DNA from: Paenibacillus polymyxa
Lineage (GTDB): Bacteria; Bacillota; Bacilli; Paenibacillales; Paenibacillaceae
Assembly: GCF_001719045.1 (NCBI RefSeq)
Contig: NZ_CP015423.1
Span: 2,316,001 to 2,380,000, forward strand
Length of the DNA stretch: 64,000 nucleotides
Direction: 5' to 3'
Shown here: positions 16,793 through 29,086 of the stretch, piece by piece
Position numbering within the stretch: the first letter of the stretch is position 1
Layout of the letters: every line of letters begins with the position of its first letter
The notes under the pieces: model-generated
What the model was told of the DNA's origin: nothing
The model's input: the letters and a program-made list of their open reading frames with translations, nothing else
Database searches by the model: none
Translations under genes and position numbers: made by a program

Positions 16793-18148
16793 TTAGGCGA
16801 GGGAAGGCTGGATCTTCTTAAACAGATTCCCCGACGTCTCTTCCGGCATTACGCGCTCTGTACTGGGTGAATGATCCAGTTTGGACTCTTCCACGGTCAC
16901 TCTGTAAATGTCCGCTCCCAATCCAGTCAGCTTCTCAGCCAAATGAACGTAGCCGCGATCGATGTGATGTACGCCGGATACCTCCGTTGTACCTTCCGCA
17001 ATGAGTCCGGTCAGAATTAACGCAGCACCTGCACGCAAATCTGTAGAGGTTACTTTCGCACCTGTCAGCTTAGCATTACCAGTTACAATGGCGGAACGAC
17101 CTTCGACCTTAATTTCGGCATTCATGAGATGAAATTCATCCACATGCATGAAACGATTTTCAAACACGGTTTCCGTAATAATGCTCGTTCCTTCAGCAGC
17201 AAGTTGAAGTGCCATCATCTGAGACTGCATATCGGTAGGAAAACCAGGATAAGGCAATGTTTTAACATCAACGGCCTTTAACGGCTTATCTGCAATGACA
17301 CGAATTCCGTTCTCATCAGGTTGAATGGTTACACCCATTTCTTCCATCTTGGAAATAACCGGTCCCAAATGATCGGATATTGCGCCTTCTACATATACGT
17401 TCCCGCCTGTGATCGCAGCAGCAACCATATAAGTACCTGCTTCTACCCGGTCGGGAATGACGGTATGTTTTACACCATGCAGCTTCTCGACGCCTTCAAT
17501 ACGAATAACGCCCGTGCCCGCACCGCGTACTTTGGCACCCATTCCATTCAGGAAATTTGCGAGATCAACAATCTCAGGTTCCTTAGCAGCATTCTCGATG
17601 GTAGTTACGCCCTCAGCAAGAGTAGCGGCCATCATAATATTCTCGGTTGCTCCTACGCTGGCTACATCCAAATAAACTTTAGCTCCACGCAGACGCCCGT
17701 TACTTTTAGCTTCAATAAAACCTTGGCCCAGGCTAATCTCCGCGCCCAATGCCTCAAAACCCTTTAAATGCTGATCAATTGGTCGCGTTCCGATTGCACA
17801 TCCGCCTGGAAGCGAGATTCTTGTACGTCCCAAACGTGTAAGCAGCGGTCCCATAACCAAGAATGATGCGCGCATTTTCCTAACCCACTCGTAAGGGGCT
17901 TCACAGGAAATTATCTTCCGCGCGTCAACACGAATGACCTCATCTTGGTATGTAACGCCTGCTCCTAAGGACTCCAGCACTTTGTTAATGGTCATCACAT
18001 CGTCTAGAGGAGGTGCATCAATAATAACACTTTCTCCTTCTTCTCCTAGCAGAGAAGCGGCGATGATCGGCAGAACTGAGTTTTTGGCTCCGCTGACTTT
18101 GACACTCCCGGTCAATCTGTTGCCACCGCGGACGATAAATTTGCTCAT
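16793..18148 (-). CDS. murA: UDP-N-acetylglucosamine 1-carboxyvinyltransferase MurA
   Basis: First committed step of peptidoglycan synthesis, adding enolpyruvate from PEP to UDP-GlcNAc in the cytoplasm; the target of fosfomycin. 451 residues, slightly long because of a C-terminal tail ([20 protein letters not shown]). Visible motifs are [15 protein letters not shown] near 20 with the catalytic Lys-Asn pair, and the active-site Cys in [18 protein letters not shown] near 115, so it is the Cys (fosfomycin-sensitive) type by sequence. SD GGAGG precedes the ATG. Position between atpC and spoIID marks it as the MurAA orthologue. It ends at a clear terminator. Confidence 0.95.
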   Translation of the reverse strand: MSKFIVRGGNRLTGSVKVSGAKNSVLPIIAASLLGEEGESVIIDAPPLDDVMTINKVLESLGAGVTYQDEVIRVDARKIISCEAPYEWVRKMRASFLVMGPLLTRLGRTRISLPGGCAIGTRPIDQHLKGFEALGAEISLGQGFIEAKSNGRLRGAKVYLDVASVGATENIMMAATLAEGVTTIENAAKEPEIVDLANFLNGMGAKVRGAGTGVIRIEGVEKLHGVKHTVIPDRVEAGTYMVAAAITGGNVYVEGAISDHLGPVISKMEEMGVTIQPDENGIRVIADKPLKAVDVKTLPYPGFPTDMQSQMMALQLAAEGTSIITETVFENRFMHVDEFHLMNAEIKVEGRSAIVTGNAKLTGAKVTSTDLRAGAALILTGLIAEGTTEVSGVHHIDRGYVHLAEKLTGLGADIYRVTVEESKLDHSPSTERVMPEETSGNLFKKIQPSLA

Positions 18149-18471
18149 CTATGGTTCCCTCCGCGCGTCATTTCCCTTTTCCATTCTGGAAAAAAAGAAC
18201 ATATTCCGCTATTTTCATGCCTTGCTTTTTCATTACATAAAAAACAAGGTTTTTACTAATACCCTAACTGCCATCATACCACTGATTAAAACAAGTATAC
18301 AAGCGTTTTTTGTACTTGATGACCATTGTACTCTAACTGATTCAGCCAGCTATACATGTATGGTTCTTTTGTTTACCATTGTTAACAATATGACGCGATG
18401 TTATTCGACAATTCCCGCAGAGACACAGTCATAAGGTCATATAACCCGCCTACTTCATGTTAAAACAAATT
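18149..18471. other. Gene-free gap upstream of murA (323 bp)
   Basis: AT-rich spacer with no gene that I can support; it presumably holds the murA promoter. An imperfect inverted repeat, CAAGTATACAA / TTGTACTTG, lies near 18293-18319, and a TTGTTAACAA palindrome near 18381. In B. subtilis a ywmB gene lies in this neighbourhood; it is absent here. Confidence 0.5.
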
Positions 18472-18723
18472 CTAGAGCATCTGGCTCCAAGAGATGTAGC
18501 TCAACAGGAACCCAGAAACCAACTGTCCCAAGATTATAGCAAGAAACAAGTGCAGCAATCTGCCCTGCGGTCCTTTGGGTTGCCGAATTAACAAATCCAG
18601 CTTTAAGCTCTGTAAAGCCCACCAAGCTAACGCTATACAGATAAGCGACACGATCATGGAGATCAGCGCGGTCATACTCGCCGATTGACTTAGCTGTTCA
18701 GCCAATTGCTGTTTCCCGTTCAA
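18472..18723 (-). CDS. DUF1146 small membrane protein (YwzB-like)
   Basis: An 83-residue protein with two membrane segments (ALISMIVSLICIALAWWALQ and LLHLFLAIILGQLVSGFLLS) joined by a basic loop SLKLDLLIRQPKGPQG, which is the DUF1146 pattern. Function unknown. TTG start at 18723 with GGAGG 8 nt upstream. It lies between the atp operon and murA, as ywzB does in B. subtilis, but a terminator after atpC and a 346 bp gap suggest its own transcript. Confidence 0.8.
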   Translation of the reverse strand: MNGKQQLAEQLSQSASMTALISMIVSLICIALAWWALQSLKLDLLIRQPKGPQGRLLHLFLAIILGQLVSGFLLSYISWSQML

Positions 18724-19069
18724 CCATAATTCCTCCCATCTGCGTCACAGACTTCTTTATAATACTCGGCGAACGCCTAATATGCCAGTGCTATTTCTGC
18801 TTTTAGGACATTTATTTCGACAAAATGTGATTAATCACTTCTGTTTCGTGAATTTAAAAGGTACTAAATACCTAGCAACTGGGCAAGAAATAGGACTGTA
18901 CATTTGGTAATAACAGCTAAAAAAGGGCCCGATCACAGTGATCGAAGGAAGCAAGGTTCTCCCTCACCTTCTACCGGACATTCTTTGGCAGAAGTTATGA
19001 AGTGGTCTCCTTGTCGTTCCATCCGTATACTATGCCGAACCCTTTTAAAATTCCACTTAAAATCCAATA
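18724..19069. other. Gap between atpC and the DUF1146 gene (346 bp)
   Basis: Contains the atp operon terminator at 18919-18944 and otherwise AT-rich DNA with no supported gene. The promoter for the DUF1146 gene should lie between the terminator and 18724; I see no clear -35/-10 pair. Confidence 0.5.
18919..18944 (-). terminator. Terminator of the atp operon
   Basis: The 15 bp palindrome CGATCACAGTGATCG (18930-18944) is followed on the minus strand by GGCCC and a T tract. It is about 125 nt past the atpC stop. Confidence 0.75.
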
Positions 19070-19483
19070 TTAATTCTTATTGGTTCTGATGCTTGTAGCA
19101 TTTAAACGGTTAAGCGCCCGTTGCAGAGCTACTTCCGCCCGATGGTGATCTATCTGTTCCTGTTTGCTCTGGAGCCGCAGTTCTGCCCGCTCCCTTGCCG
19201 CACGGGCACGCTCCACATCAATTTCTTCGGAACGTTCCGCACTCTCAGCCAAAATGACCACTTTATCCTTGCGGACTTCAAGAAAGCCCCCATTGACCGC
19301 GATCACTTCGGTTTGACCACCGATTTTAATGCGTATCGGTGCAATCTTCAAGGGAGTGACCAAGGGAAGGTGTCCGGGTAAAATCCCAAGATCGCCTTCC
19401 GAGCCGCGAACACTGATGCTGTTTACCTGTTCTGTATAGACCAGGCGCTCCGGCGTCACAATCTCTAGTAAATACGTGCTCAC
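19070..19483 (-). CDS. atpC: ATP synthase F1 epsilon subunit
   Basis: The central-stalk epsilon subunit, which inhibits ATP hydrolysis by extending its C-terminal helices. 137 residues: N-terminal beta-sandwich (LEIVTPERLVYTEQVNSISV, GDLGILPGHLPLVTPL) and a helical hairpin (RARAARERAELRLQSKQEQI). GTG start at 19483 with GGAGGG upstream. Last gene of the atp operon, 69 nt after atpD. Confidence 0.96.
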   Translation of the reverse strand: MSTYLLEIVTPERLVYTEQVNSISVRGSEGDLGILPGHLPLVTPLKIAPIRIKIGGQTEVIAVNGGFLEVRKDKVVILAESAERSEEIDVERARAARERAELRLQSKQEQIDHHRAEVALQRALNRLNATSIRTNKN

Positions 19484-19552
19484 TTGAATCCCTCCTGGAA
19501 GCTGTCCACAGACAGCTCACTTCGTAAGGCTCGGCTATTCTTTGCCTGTTGT

Positions 19553-20968
<1,416 letters not shown>

Positions 20969-21073
20969 CTACAAGCTTGCACAGCCGCAAATCCGAACCA
21001 CTCTGATTTGTTTTGCGCCCGCAATTTATCATAATAGTGTAGACATGCTATAAAACAGTCGCAACAAGCCTGA

Positions 21074-21946
21074 TTAAGACTGAGCGCTTGCCCCTGCAAC
21101 GATTTCCGTAATTTCCTGGGTAATAGCCGCTTGACGAGCACGGTTATAGGTCAAGGAAAGCTCACCAATTAACTTGGAAGCATTCTTCGTAGCAGATCCC
21201 ATCGCCGTCATCTTCGCTCCCAGTTCACTAGCTTTACCATCCAGCAAAGCGCCGTAAATGAGCGTTTCCGCGTAACGCGGCAGCAATACTTCCAGCACTC
21301 CTTCTGGTGAAGGCTCATACTCATAGTTAATTGAGGATGAGGATGAAGCTGTAGCTGAATCCGGTGTTGCCATTGGTAACAGACGGTCAACTGTTGGAAT
21401 TTGAGTCAATGCGTTGACAAAGCGGTTATAGCATAGATAAAGCTCATCAAATTCTTTAAGTTCAAAGCCTTGTACAGCCTTGCTTGCAATTGTTTTGATA
21501 TCTGCAAAAGCAGGTGTATCTGACAGATCTGTTACCGATTCAGCGATAGGAAATTCACGACGTCTGAAATAATCCCGTCCTTTTCGCCCAATGATGAAAA
21601 TCACAAATTCATCCTGTGAACGGTGACGTTCAGCAATCGTCTGCGTAACCTGTCGCAAAATATTGGCGTTATAACCACCAGCCAGACCACGATCAGATGT
21701 AATGATGAGATAAGCAGTCTTTTTAACCGGACGCGTTTCCAGCATTGGATGCTTGATGTTATTCGCTCCAGAAGCAATGCTACTCACAACTTCCTTAAGC
21801 TTTTCCGAGTAAGGACGAGCCGACTCCGCTTTCTCCTGAGCTTTTCTCAGCTTGGATGCAGCGACCATTTCCATCGCTTTCGTGATCTGTTTCGTACTCT
21901 GCACACTTTTAATCTGACGTTTAATCTCGCGCATACCTTTTGCCAT
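21074..21946 (-). CDS. atpG: ATP synthase F1 gamma subunit
   Basis: Rotary shaft of F1. The product starts MAKGMREIKRQIKSVQSTKQ, the conserved N-terminal helix, and ends with the second long helix (MTAMGSATKNASKLIGELSL through ITQEITEIVAGA). About 290 residues. The ATG at 21946 follows AAAGGTGG; a farther in-frame ATG at 21997 adds 17 residues without support. The gap to atpA upstream is unusually long (218 bp) and contains hairpins. Confidence 0.96.
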   Translation of the reverse strand: MAKGMREIKRQIKSVQSTKQITKAMEMVAASKLRKAQEKAESARPYSEKLKEVVSSIASGANNIKHPMLETRPVKKTAYLIITSDRGLAGGYNANILRQVTQTIAERHRSQDEFVIFIIGRKGRDYFRRREFPIAESVTDLSDTPAFADIKTIASKAVQGFELKEFDELYLCYNRFVNALTQIPTVDRLLPMATPDSATASSSSSINYEYEPSPEGVLEVLLPRYAETLIYGALLDGKASELGAKMTAMGSATKNASKLIGELSLTYNRARQAAITQEITEIVAGASAQS

Positions 21947-22004
21947 GATTTCACCACCTTTAAGCTCTAGCAAAGCCAAAGCTAACTTCGTAAGCAATCT
22001 CTTA

Positions 22005-22152
22005 GCTTAGCTTGGACCAAGTCTAAGCACTTCGTAAGATTCAAATCCAGCCGGACATATGTTAAAGGGCCTGTTATAGAGGGTAAAACATGCCAAGGAA
22101 GCCAAAACCCGGAGGGCACGCTTCCTTAGGACATCTTTCATCATAAACAGGC
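22005..22152 (-). other. Structured spacer between atpA and atpG
   Basis: Three pairings lie inside the atp operon: GCTTAG-CTTGGACCAAG-T-CTAAGC at 22005-22028, AAGGAAGC with GCTTCCTT (22095-22127), and an outer GCCTGTTAT with ATaAACAGGC (22069-22152, one bulge). No long T tract follows, so an RNA processing, stability or partial attenuation signal is more likely than a full terminator. Confidence 0.45.
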
Positions 22153-22164
22153 AATTCCAATGTA

Positions 22165-23685
<1,521 letters not shown>

Positions 23686-23698
23686 TCACCCCTATCTT

Positions 23699-24244
23699 CT
23701 ATACTCGTCTGTTAAAGGATTTCTCGAGACGATCCAGCTTGCCGGCCAGACTGCCGTCGTACAGTGTATCGCCGATAACCACTTTCAATCCGCCCAGCAG
23801 ACTCGGGTCCACTATATTTTCCACACGGATTGTTTTATGTTCACGGGCTCCGAATTGCTCGGCTACCGCTGTTTTTTCCTGATCACTTAAAGCATAAGTC
23901 GAATACACCTTTGCATGAGCAAGCCCCAGCTTATATTCCTGAATATCGAGGTATCCGGCAAGGAGAGATTCGAACAAATCTGCTCTACTACGCTGAATCA
24001 ACAGTTTGATCGTGTTAATTAGCGAAGCAGACAGCTTGCCTTCAAAACTGTTAGCCAGAACTTGAAGCTTGACCGTTTCCGTAATGTTAGGAGAATTAAT
24101 GAATTTACGGATTTCAGCATCCCCCGATACAGCCTCTACAAAAGCACGTAGCTCCTGCTCGGTTTCCATAATGGTCTGTTCTTGCTCTGCCACTTCAAAC
24201 AAAGCTTTCGCATACCGTTTGGCAACTACCGTATCCCGGCTCAT
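23699..24244 (-). CDS. atpH: ATP synthase F1 delta subunit
   Basis: Peripheral-stalk delta subunit connecting F1 alpha to the b dimer. 181 residues: N-terminal six-helix domain (DTVVAKRYAKALFEVAEQEQ) and the C-terminal signature DPSLLGGLKVVIGDTLYDGS followed by GKLDRLEKSF. Its ATG overlaps the atpF stop by 4 nt, giving translational coupling. Length is normal. Confidence 0.96.
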   Translation of the reverse strand: MSRDTVVAKRYAKALFEVAEQEQTIMETEQELRAFVEAVSGDAEIRKFINSPNITETVKLQVLANSFEGKLSASLINTIKLLIQRSRADLFESLLAGYLDIQEYKLGLAHAKVYSTYALSDQEKTAVAEQFGAREHKTIRVENIVDPSLLGGLKVVIGDTLYDGSLAGKLDRLEKSFNRRV

Positions 24245-24729
24245 GCTTTGCCTCCTACCTCTTTAAGGTATTGGTCGACAAGCTCTCCTTGGACTTGGTC
24301 TTCCTTGATTTCCTTTTGAATCAGTTTGGAAGCAATTTGTACCGAAGCTTTACCCACTTCGCTGCGCAGTTCGGCAACCGCCTTATTACGCTCGCTTGTG
24401 ATTTCACGAACAGCTTCGTCTTTCAGGCGGACAGCTTCGTCTTTAGCCTGAACAATAATTTGCTCCGCTTGCTTGTTACCTGTTTGTTTTGACTGCTCAA
24501 TAATGTCGTACGCTTCCTTACGTGCCTGCTGGAGAGCCTGCTTTTGCTCCTCAACATAAGCAGCAGCCTGTTCACGCGTCTGTGCCGCTTCATTCATTTG
24601 CTGCAATACAAGCTGACGGCGCTTCTCCATAACGGAAAAGAGAGGGCCGAATGCATAACGCGTCAGTAACCAGTACAAGATCAAAAATGCAATGATAGTG
24701 AAAACGATACTTGTCCAATTAAAACTCAA
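24241..24729 (-). CDS. atpF: ATP synthase Fo b subunit
   Basis: Membrane-anchored stator. 162 residues: one N-terminal membrane segment (TIIAFLILYWLLTRYAFGPL) then a long charged helix (residues 30-160) that forms the right-handed coiled coil of the b dimer. TTG start at 24729 with AAAGGAG 9 nt upstream. Four-base overlap with atpH. Confidence 0.96.
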   Translation of the reverse strand: MSFNWTSIVFTIIAFLILYWLLTRYAFGPLFSVMEKRRQLVLQQMNEAAQTREQAAAYVEEQKQALQQARKEAYDIIEQSKQTGNKQAEQIIVQAKDEAVRLKDEAVREITSERNKAVAELRSEVGKASVQIASKLIQKEIKEDQVQGELVDQYLKEVGGKA

Positions 24730-24838
24730 TTGAAGTCACTCCTTTCCGGTGAACGTCGGTTCTGGATCTTTCATGTTCAAACGAACAAAGAAGGCGCGGA
24801 TGGCTGTGCCTTCCCCGCCAAACCTTGCTTCCATTCAA

Positions 24839-25114
<276 letters not shown>

Positions 25115-25167
25115 TTAAGAGCGAAGCGTACTCCTGAACTTAACTAAAAACCGGAAAACAAGCTTGT

Positions 25168-25992
25168 CTAATGCTCTTCTTCATGCGTGTCAATGGACTG
25201 CGAAATGTATACAAACGTCAGAATGGTGAAGACGAACGCTTGAATACTGCCGACAAAAATACTGAATCCTTGCCAGACCACGAGTCCCAATACGGAAGCA
25301 ACCATACCTCCCACACCAAGTGCTGTCATTTTCAGCAGAACACTGATCAAAACTTCGCCGGCAAAAATATTACCGAATAGACGCATACCATGTGTCAATA
25401 GTTTTGAGAACTGCTCAATCAAGTTAATTGGCAAAAAGAATGGAAATGGCTGAACGTAATGCTTGAAGTAAGCTTTGGTATTACGGAAAATCCCCAGGAA
25501 ATGAACCAGTACAAAGATCATCAAAGCCAGTCCAATGGATACCCCTGCATCTGCAGTAGGTGATTTCCACCAGCTGATGCCTACATGGGCAGCTTCGCCC
25601 GGGTGAGACGCCTGTGCTTGTTCTAATGCTTCTTTGACTGGAATGATTTCATGTCCAAATACTTGGGCACTTTGCACATTATCGAATTCGGTCACAATCC
25701 CGAACGGTAAGCCCAGCATATTCCCCACGAAAATGAACATGATCAGCGTCATCCCCAAGGAGAGGAATGGCTTCCCTTTTTTCAAATCCATCGTGCTGGT
25801 AATCAGTCCTTGAACGAATTCTACGACCCATTCCATAAAATTTTGCAGCTTGCTTGGATTGTCCACAGACAAATTGCGCGTTGCAGCAAATGCCAGTCCA
25901 AATACAATCGCACAAGTCACAATAAGCATAATAATGACGGACAAGTCAATGTTAAACCCGCCCAATTGGATAATCGGTGATTCATGCAACAT
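25168..25992 (-). CDS. atpB: ATP synthase Fo a subunit
   Basis: Stator channel subunit. 274 residues with five or six membrane helices. The essential Arg is in LLTHGMRLFGNIFAGEVLIS near 205, and the Gln/His-rich helix VWQGFSIFVGSIQAFVFTIL follows. The N-terminal HESPIIQLGGFNIDLSV is typical of firmicute AtpB. ATG at 25992 just after AAAGGGG. It follows atpI by 29 nt. Confidence 0.96.
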   Translation of the reverse strand: MLHESPIIQLGGFNIDLSVIIMLIVTCAIVFGLAFAATRNLSVDNPSKLQNFMEWVVEFVQGLITSTMDLKKGKPFLSLGMTLIMFIFVGNMLGLPFGIVTEFDNVQSAQVFGHEIIPVKEALEQAQASHPGEAAHVGISWWKSPTADAGVSIGLALMIFVLVHFLGIFRNTKAYFKHYVQPFPFFLPINLIEQFSKLLTHGMRLFGNIFAGEVLISVLLKMTALGVGGMVASVLGLVVWQGFSIFVGSIQAFVFTILTFVYISQSIDTHEEEH

Positions 25993-26021
25993 GTTTTCTC
26001 ACCCCTTTCTCAGTTGAGCCA

Positions 26022-26402
26022 TCATTTTTCCTGAAGCGCGAATATGATGCCTATAATTAACAGAAGAAATTGCCCAGTCACCAGGCTTGCCATTACAGCG
26101 ATCTCATGGAAATAGGCCGGAAATTCTATCGCCAGCACCACTGCCAAAATTGAGGTCCCTAATCGAACGCCAAAGCCAATACCAAACACTCTCTTCTTTC
26201 TTTCACCGGCGGCCGCACTCGCAACCTGTCGAATTTTGTAGGCCATATACAGCACATTTAGACAGCTTACTCCCGTTCCCAGAATGATTCCGTGAGCAAT
26301 GTCACGATGTTGGGGCATGAAGGCGGAGACCAGGAAACACAGAGCCATAATACCAAGCGCTACGATCCATAACATTTTTTGCATACGGGTCATCTCATTC
26401 AT
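26022..26402 (-). CDS. atpI: ATP synthase subunit I
   Basis: A 126-residue protein with four hydrophobic segments (MLWIVALGIMALCFLVSAFM, IILGTGVSCLNVLYMAYKI, LGTSILAVVLAIEFPAYF, ASLVTGQFLLLIIGIIFAL). AtpI assists assembly of the c-ring and magnesium homeostasis in related species. It overlaps the preceding atpZ-like gene by 8 nt and precedes atpB. Confidence 0.85.
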   Translation of the reverse strand: MNEMTRMQKMLWIVALGIMALCFLVSAFMPQHRDIAHGIILGTGVSCLNVLYMAYKIRQVASAAAGERKKRVFGIGFGVRLGTSILAVVLAIEFPAYFHEIAVMASLVTGQFLLLIIGIIFALQEK

Positions 26403-26649
26403 GGTTATCCCTCAGTACCTTTCCGATCACAAGGGCAATACTTAATGCGCCTACAACCAAGCCTGCGAGAACGCTTACGCCAATCCAAATTCCGGAGCCA
26501 CCAAGTTTGGCATCAAGCCATTTTCCTGCATAGAAACCACCCAGTGTGCATATCGCCAAATCAATGCCGATCGCGCTCACCAGTCCTATAGCCTTAAAGG
26601 CATTTCCGGTGTTATTTCGGTTGTTGTTTTGCTTGGAAGGTTTGACCAC
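26395..26649 (-). CDS. atpZ: AtpZ/AtpI-family small membrane protein, first gene of the atp operon
   Basis: An 84-residue protein: polar Asn-rich start, then two membrane segments (AIGLVSAIGIDLAICTLGGFYAG and IGVSVLAGLVVGALSIALVIG) linked by KWLDAKLGGSG, the AtpZ pattern (Fo-associated magnesium/calcium transport or assembly role in other species). The likely start is GTG at 26649, with GGGGTG about 10 nt upstream; an ATG at 26657 is in another frame. The atp promoter is about 30-60 nt upstream. Confidence 0.8.
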   Translation of the reverse strand: MVKPSKQNNNRNNTGNAFKAIGLVSAIGIDLAICTLGGFYAGKWLDAKLGGSGIWIGVSVLAGLVVGALSIALVIGKVLRDNHE

Positions 26650-26679
26650 TTTTCCATGTCACCCCTGCAATTCCAGTCC

Positions 26680-26709
26680 ATTTTACTTAAATATAAGATG
26701 CTTTGTCAA
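26680..26709 (-). promoter_or_regulatory. Probable sigma-A promoter of the atp operon
   Basis: TTGACA (26709-26704) and TAAAAT (26685-26680) on the minus strand are separated by 18 nt. The -35 box and spacer lie in the near arm of a perfect inverted repeat (26694-26760). Confidence 0.6.
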
Positions 26710-26760
26710 TTGAGATATTTTAGCGCCCTAAAGTATAAAATCAAACGACAAAGCATCTTA
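26694..26760. repeat. 14 bp perfect inverted repeat over the atp promoter
   Basis: TAAGATGCTTTGTC (26694-26707) is exactly inverted as GACAAAGCATCTTA (26747-26760). The 39 nt between can fold further through TTTAG/CTAAA. It lies beyond the mnaA stop and could also act in mnaA mRNA termination, but there is no T tract directly after it. Confidence 0.8.
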
Positions 26761-26820
26761 AATTGCTGTATCCCTTGGTAACCGTACAGTTTAACTGTAT
26801 GCTTGCCTTGTAAAGAATAA

Positions 26821-27990
26821 TTATATCGGACGAACACCTTTTGTGAACATTGTGTGAAATTCTTCAGGACGTTCAGTTTGAACACCATAATGGTGCAAAA
26901 TCGCATTGACAATTCTTACTGATGCTTGTCCATCGCCGTAAGGATTCGCTGCCTGACTCATAGATTCGTACAACGCGGAATCTGTCAAAAGTGCCTTAGT
27001 CCGATTGTACACGTTCTCTTCACTCGTACCCACCAGTTCCAAGGTGCCCGCTTCAATTCCTTCCGGTCTTTCAGTCGTATCACGCAGCACCAGAACAGGT
27101 ACTCCGAACGAAGGTGCTTCTTCCTGAAGCCCACCGGAATCCGTAAGGATCAGATGTGTATGTGGATAAAAATTGTGCAGATCCACGACATCCAGCGGAT
27201 CAATCAGCTTAATACGCGGATGGTTGCCTAAAATCTCAAATGCAGGTTCCTTCACTGCCGGACTTGGATGAACCGGATAAACAATAGCGATATCCTCAAA
27301 CTCATCCGCAATTCGCTTAACCGCATTAAAAATCTGACGATGCGGTTCCCCTTGAGATTCCCGGCGATGCGCTGTCATAAGAATCAGGCGTTTGCCCTGA
27401 GCCCAATCCAGTACAGGGTGCTCGTAATCCTGGCGAACCGTATACTGAAATACATCAGTTACTGTATTGCCTGTAACATATATTCGCGATTCAGGCTTGT
27501 TTTCCTTCCGCAAATTTCCAGCCGATAAAGAAGTAGGCGAGAAATGCAGATCAGACAGCACGCCTGTGAGCTGACGGTTCATTTCTTCAGGATATGGAGA
27601 AAGCTTGTTCCACGTCCGCAAACCCGCTTCCACATGCCCTACTTCAATCTGCTGCATAAAGGCTGCATAGCTGGCCAGGAAAGTCGTCAGCGTATCACCG
27701 TGAACTAACACGATATCGGGCTTGGCCTCACGCAATACAGGCTCCAGACCTTGAAGTACCCGCATCGAGATTTCATTTAGTGTCTGGCGATCCTTCATTA
27801 CATCCAGATCATAGTCAGGGTGAATATTGAAAACTTCCAGAACCTGATCAAGCATCTGGCGATGTTGAGCCGTAACGCATACCACGGACTCGATATGCTC
27901 CGGGTGACGCTGAAGCTCCAAAATAAGAGGAGCCATCTTAATCGCCTCCGGACGCACACCAAAAATTGTCATCACTTTGATTTTGGACAT
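26821..27990 (-). CDS. mnaA: UDP-N-acetylglucosamine 2-epimerase (non-hydrolysing)
   Basis: Interconverts UDP-GlcNAc and UDP-ManNAc, the donor used by TagA. 389 residues with GT-B fold motifs: the start KVMTIFGVRPEAIKMAPLI, VHGDTLTTFLASYAAF near 95, GHVEAGLRTWNKLSPYPEEM near 115, LMTAHRRESQGEP near 210 and TDSGGLQEEAPSFGVPVLVL near 290. AAAGGAG precedes the ATG. It sits between upp and the atp operon, away from the tag genes but in the same window, and completes the wall-polymer precursor set. Confidence 0.95.
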   Translation of the reverse strand: MSKIKVMTIFGVRPEAIKMAPLILELQRHPEHIESVVCVTAQHRQMLDQVLEVFNIHPDYDLDVMKDRQTLNEISMRVLQGLEPVLREAKPDIVLVHGDTLTTFLASYAAFMQQIEVGHVEAGLRTWNKLSPYPEEMNRQLTGVLSDLHFSPTSLSAGNLRKENKPESRIYVTGNTVTDVFQYTVRQDYEHPVLDWAQGKRLILMTAHRRESQGEPHRQIFNAVKRIADEFEDIAIVYPVHPSPAVKEPAFEILGNHPRIKLIDPLDVVDLHNFYPHTHLILTDSGGLQEEAPSFGVPVLVLRDTTERPEGIEAGTLELVGTSEENVYNRTKALLTDSALYESMSQAANPYGDGQASVRIVNAILHHYGVQTERPEEFHTMFTKGVRPI

Positions 27991-28100
27991 TTTCTGTTGA
28001 ACTCCTTTTCATAATAAATGTCCGCTTTACAGGTCTTCCATTATTCAGAAAAACGACCTGTCATAACGTCCATAGATTTTGCCGAACCGCCATGGGCAGT

Positions 28101-28730
28101 CTACTTGGTTCCGTACAAGCGGTCTCCCGCGTCGCCAAGACCCGGAATGATGTATCCATGATCATCCAGACGCTCGTCTAATGCAGCGACATAGATGTCT
28201 ACATCAGGATGCGCATCCTGCACAGCTTTGACTCCTTCAGGAGCAGCAATCAGATTCATCATTTTAATTTGAGTACAGCCTCTCTTTTTCAATACATCAA
28301 TCGCCGCAATGGCCGAGCCACCCGTTGCAAGCATCGGATCAATCACGATCAATTCGCGCTCAGTTACATCTGTAGGCAGCTTCGTATAGTATTCTACGGG
28401 TTGCAGCGTCTCAGGATCGCGGAACAGTCCCACATGGCCTACCTTTGCTGCAGGCAGCAGCTTTACTACGCCATCCAGCATACCCAAGCCTGCACGCAGA
28501 ATCGGAATAAGACCCAGCATACGTCCTGAAATCACTTTTCCTTCTGTCTCAGCAACCGGTGTCTGCACCGTAATGCTTTCCAGCGGGATATCCCGTGTAA
28601 TTTCATAAGCCATCAATGTTGCTACTTCATCCACCAGCTCGCGGAAATCCTTGGTGTTGGTCCGCACATCGCGGATAAATGTAAGCTTGTGTTGGATCAA
28701 AGGGTGATCGCAAACCACCAGTTTCGCCAT
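28101..28730 (-). CDS. upp: Uracil phosphoribosyltransferase
   Basis: Salvages uracil to UMP with PRPP. 209 residues, typical length. Starts [20 protein letters not shown]; the PRPP-binding loop is [20 protein letters not shown] near 125; the uracil-binding C-terminus is [19 protein letters not shown] with GGAGGG upstream. mnaA follows after 110 bp. A -10-like TATAAT lies 140 nt upstream, which leaves a leader of about 130 nt. Confidence 0.97.
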   Translation of the reverse strand: MAKLVVCDHPLIQHKLTFIRDVRTNTKDFRELVDEVATLMAYEITRDIPLESITVQTPVAETEGKVISGRMLGLIPILRAGLGMLDGVVKLLPAAKVGHVGLFRDPETLQPVEYYTKLPTDVTERELIVIDPMLATGGSAIAAIDVLKKRGCTQIKMMNLIAAPEGVKAVQDAHPDVDIYVAALDERLDDHGYIIPGLGDAGDRLYGTK

Positions 28731-28866
28731 AATATATTCCCTCCGGTATTATCGTCACGTTCTTTCGCGCCAGCATATCGAACTATCCTGAGTCGAAAGG
28801 ATCTATGTAACCTATTTGCACAAACCAAATAAGCACAGATGCAATGCGTGCCTGTAAATCCTGTTT

Positions 28867-28895
28867 ATTATAACATTCCCTTGATTGATTTAACA
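28867..28895 (-). promoter_or_regulatory. Possible upp promoter
   Basis: TATAAT (28872-28867) with a weak -35 TGTTAA (28895-28890) at 17 nt spacing. The leader between it and the upp ATG shows only a short ATCCT/AGGAT stem. Confidence 0.45.
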
Positions 28896-28963
28896 CCTGC
28901 CACCGCAACCTTTTGTCAAGGGAAAGATATGACATGTAAAATGCTTAATAGGACCACTTCATG

Positions 28964-28979
28964 TGTGACTTTCGTCACA
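28964..28979. promoter_or_regulatory. CRP/FNR-type palindromic site
   Basis: TGTGACTTTCGTCACA is a perfect TGTGA-N6-TCACA palindrome, the shape of CRP/FNR family operators. It lies between the ABC transporter operon terminator and the upp promoter, about 70 nt upstream of the putative upp -35. Confidence 0.5.
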
Positions 28980-28991
28980 TAAAACCACATC

Positions 28992-29024
28992 AAAAAGGCC
29001 CTGACGGCACTTGACCGTCAAAGC
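28992..29024 (-). terminator. Terminator of the sugar ABC operon
   Basis: TGACGG (29002-29007) and CCGTCA (29015-29020) form the stem, extended by GGC/GCC-type outer pairs, and a T tract follows on the minus strand (A run 28992-28996). About 65 nt past the binding-protein stop. Confidence 0.75.
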
Positions 29025-29086
29025 CTGCTGGCTTTAAACTTCCTGCCCATGCTATAGCCTTTGCTTCCTCATGCAGCGGTATTCTT

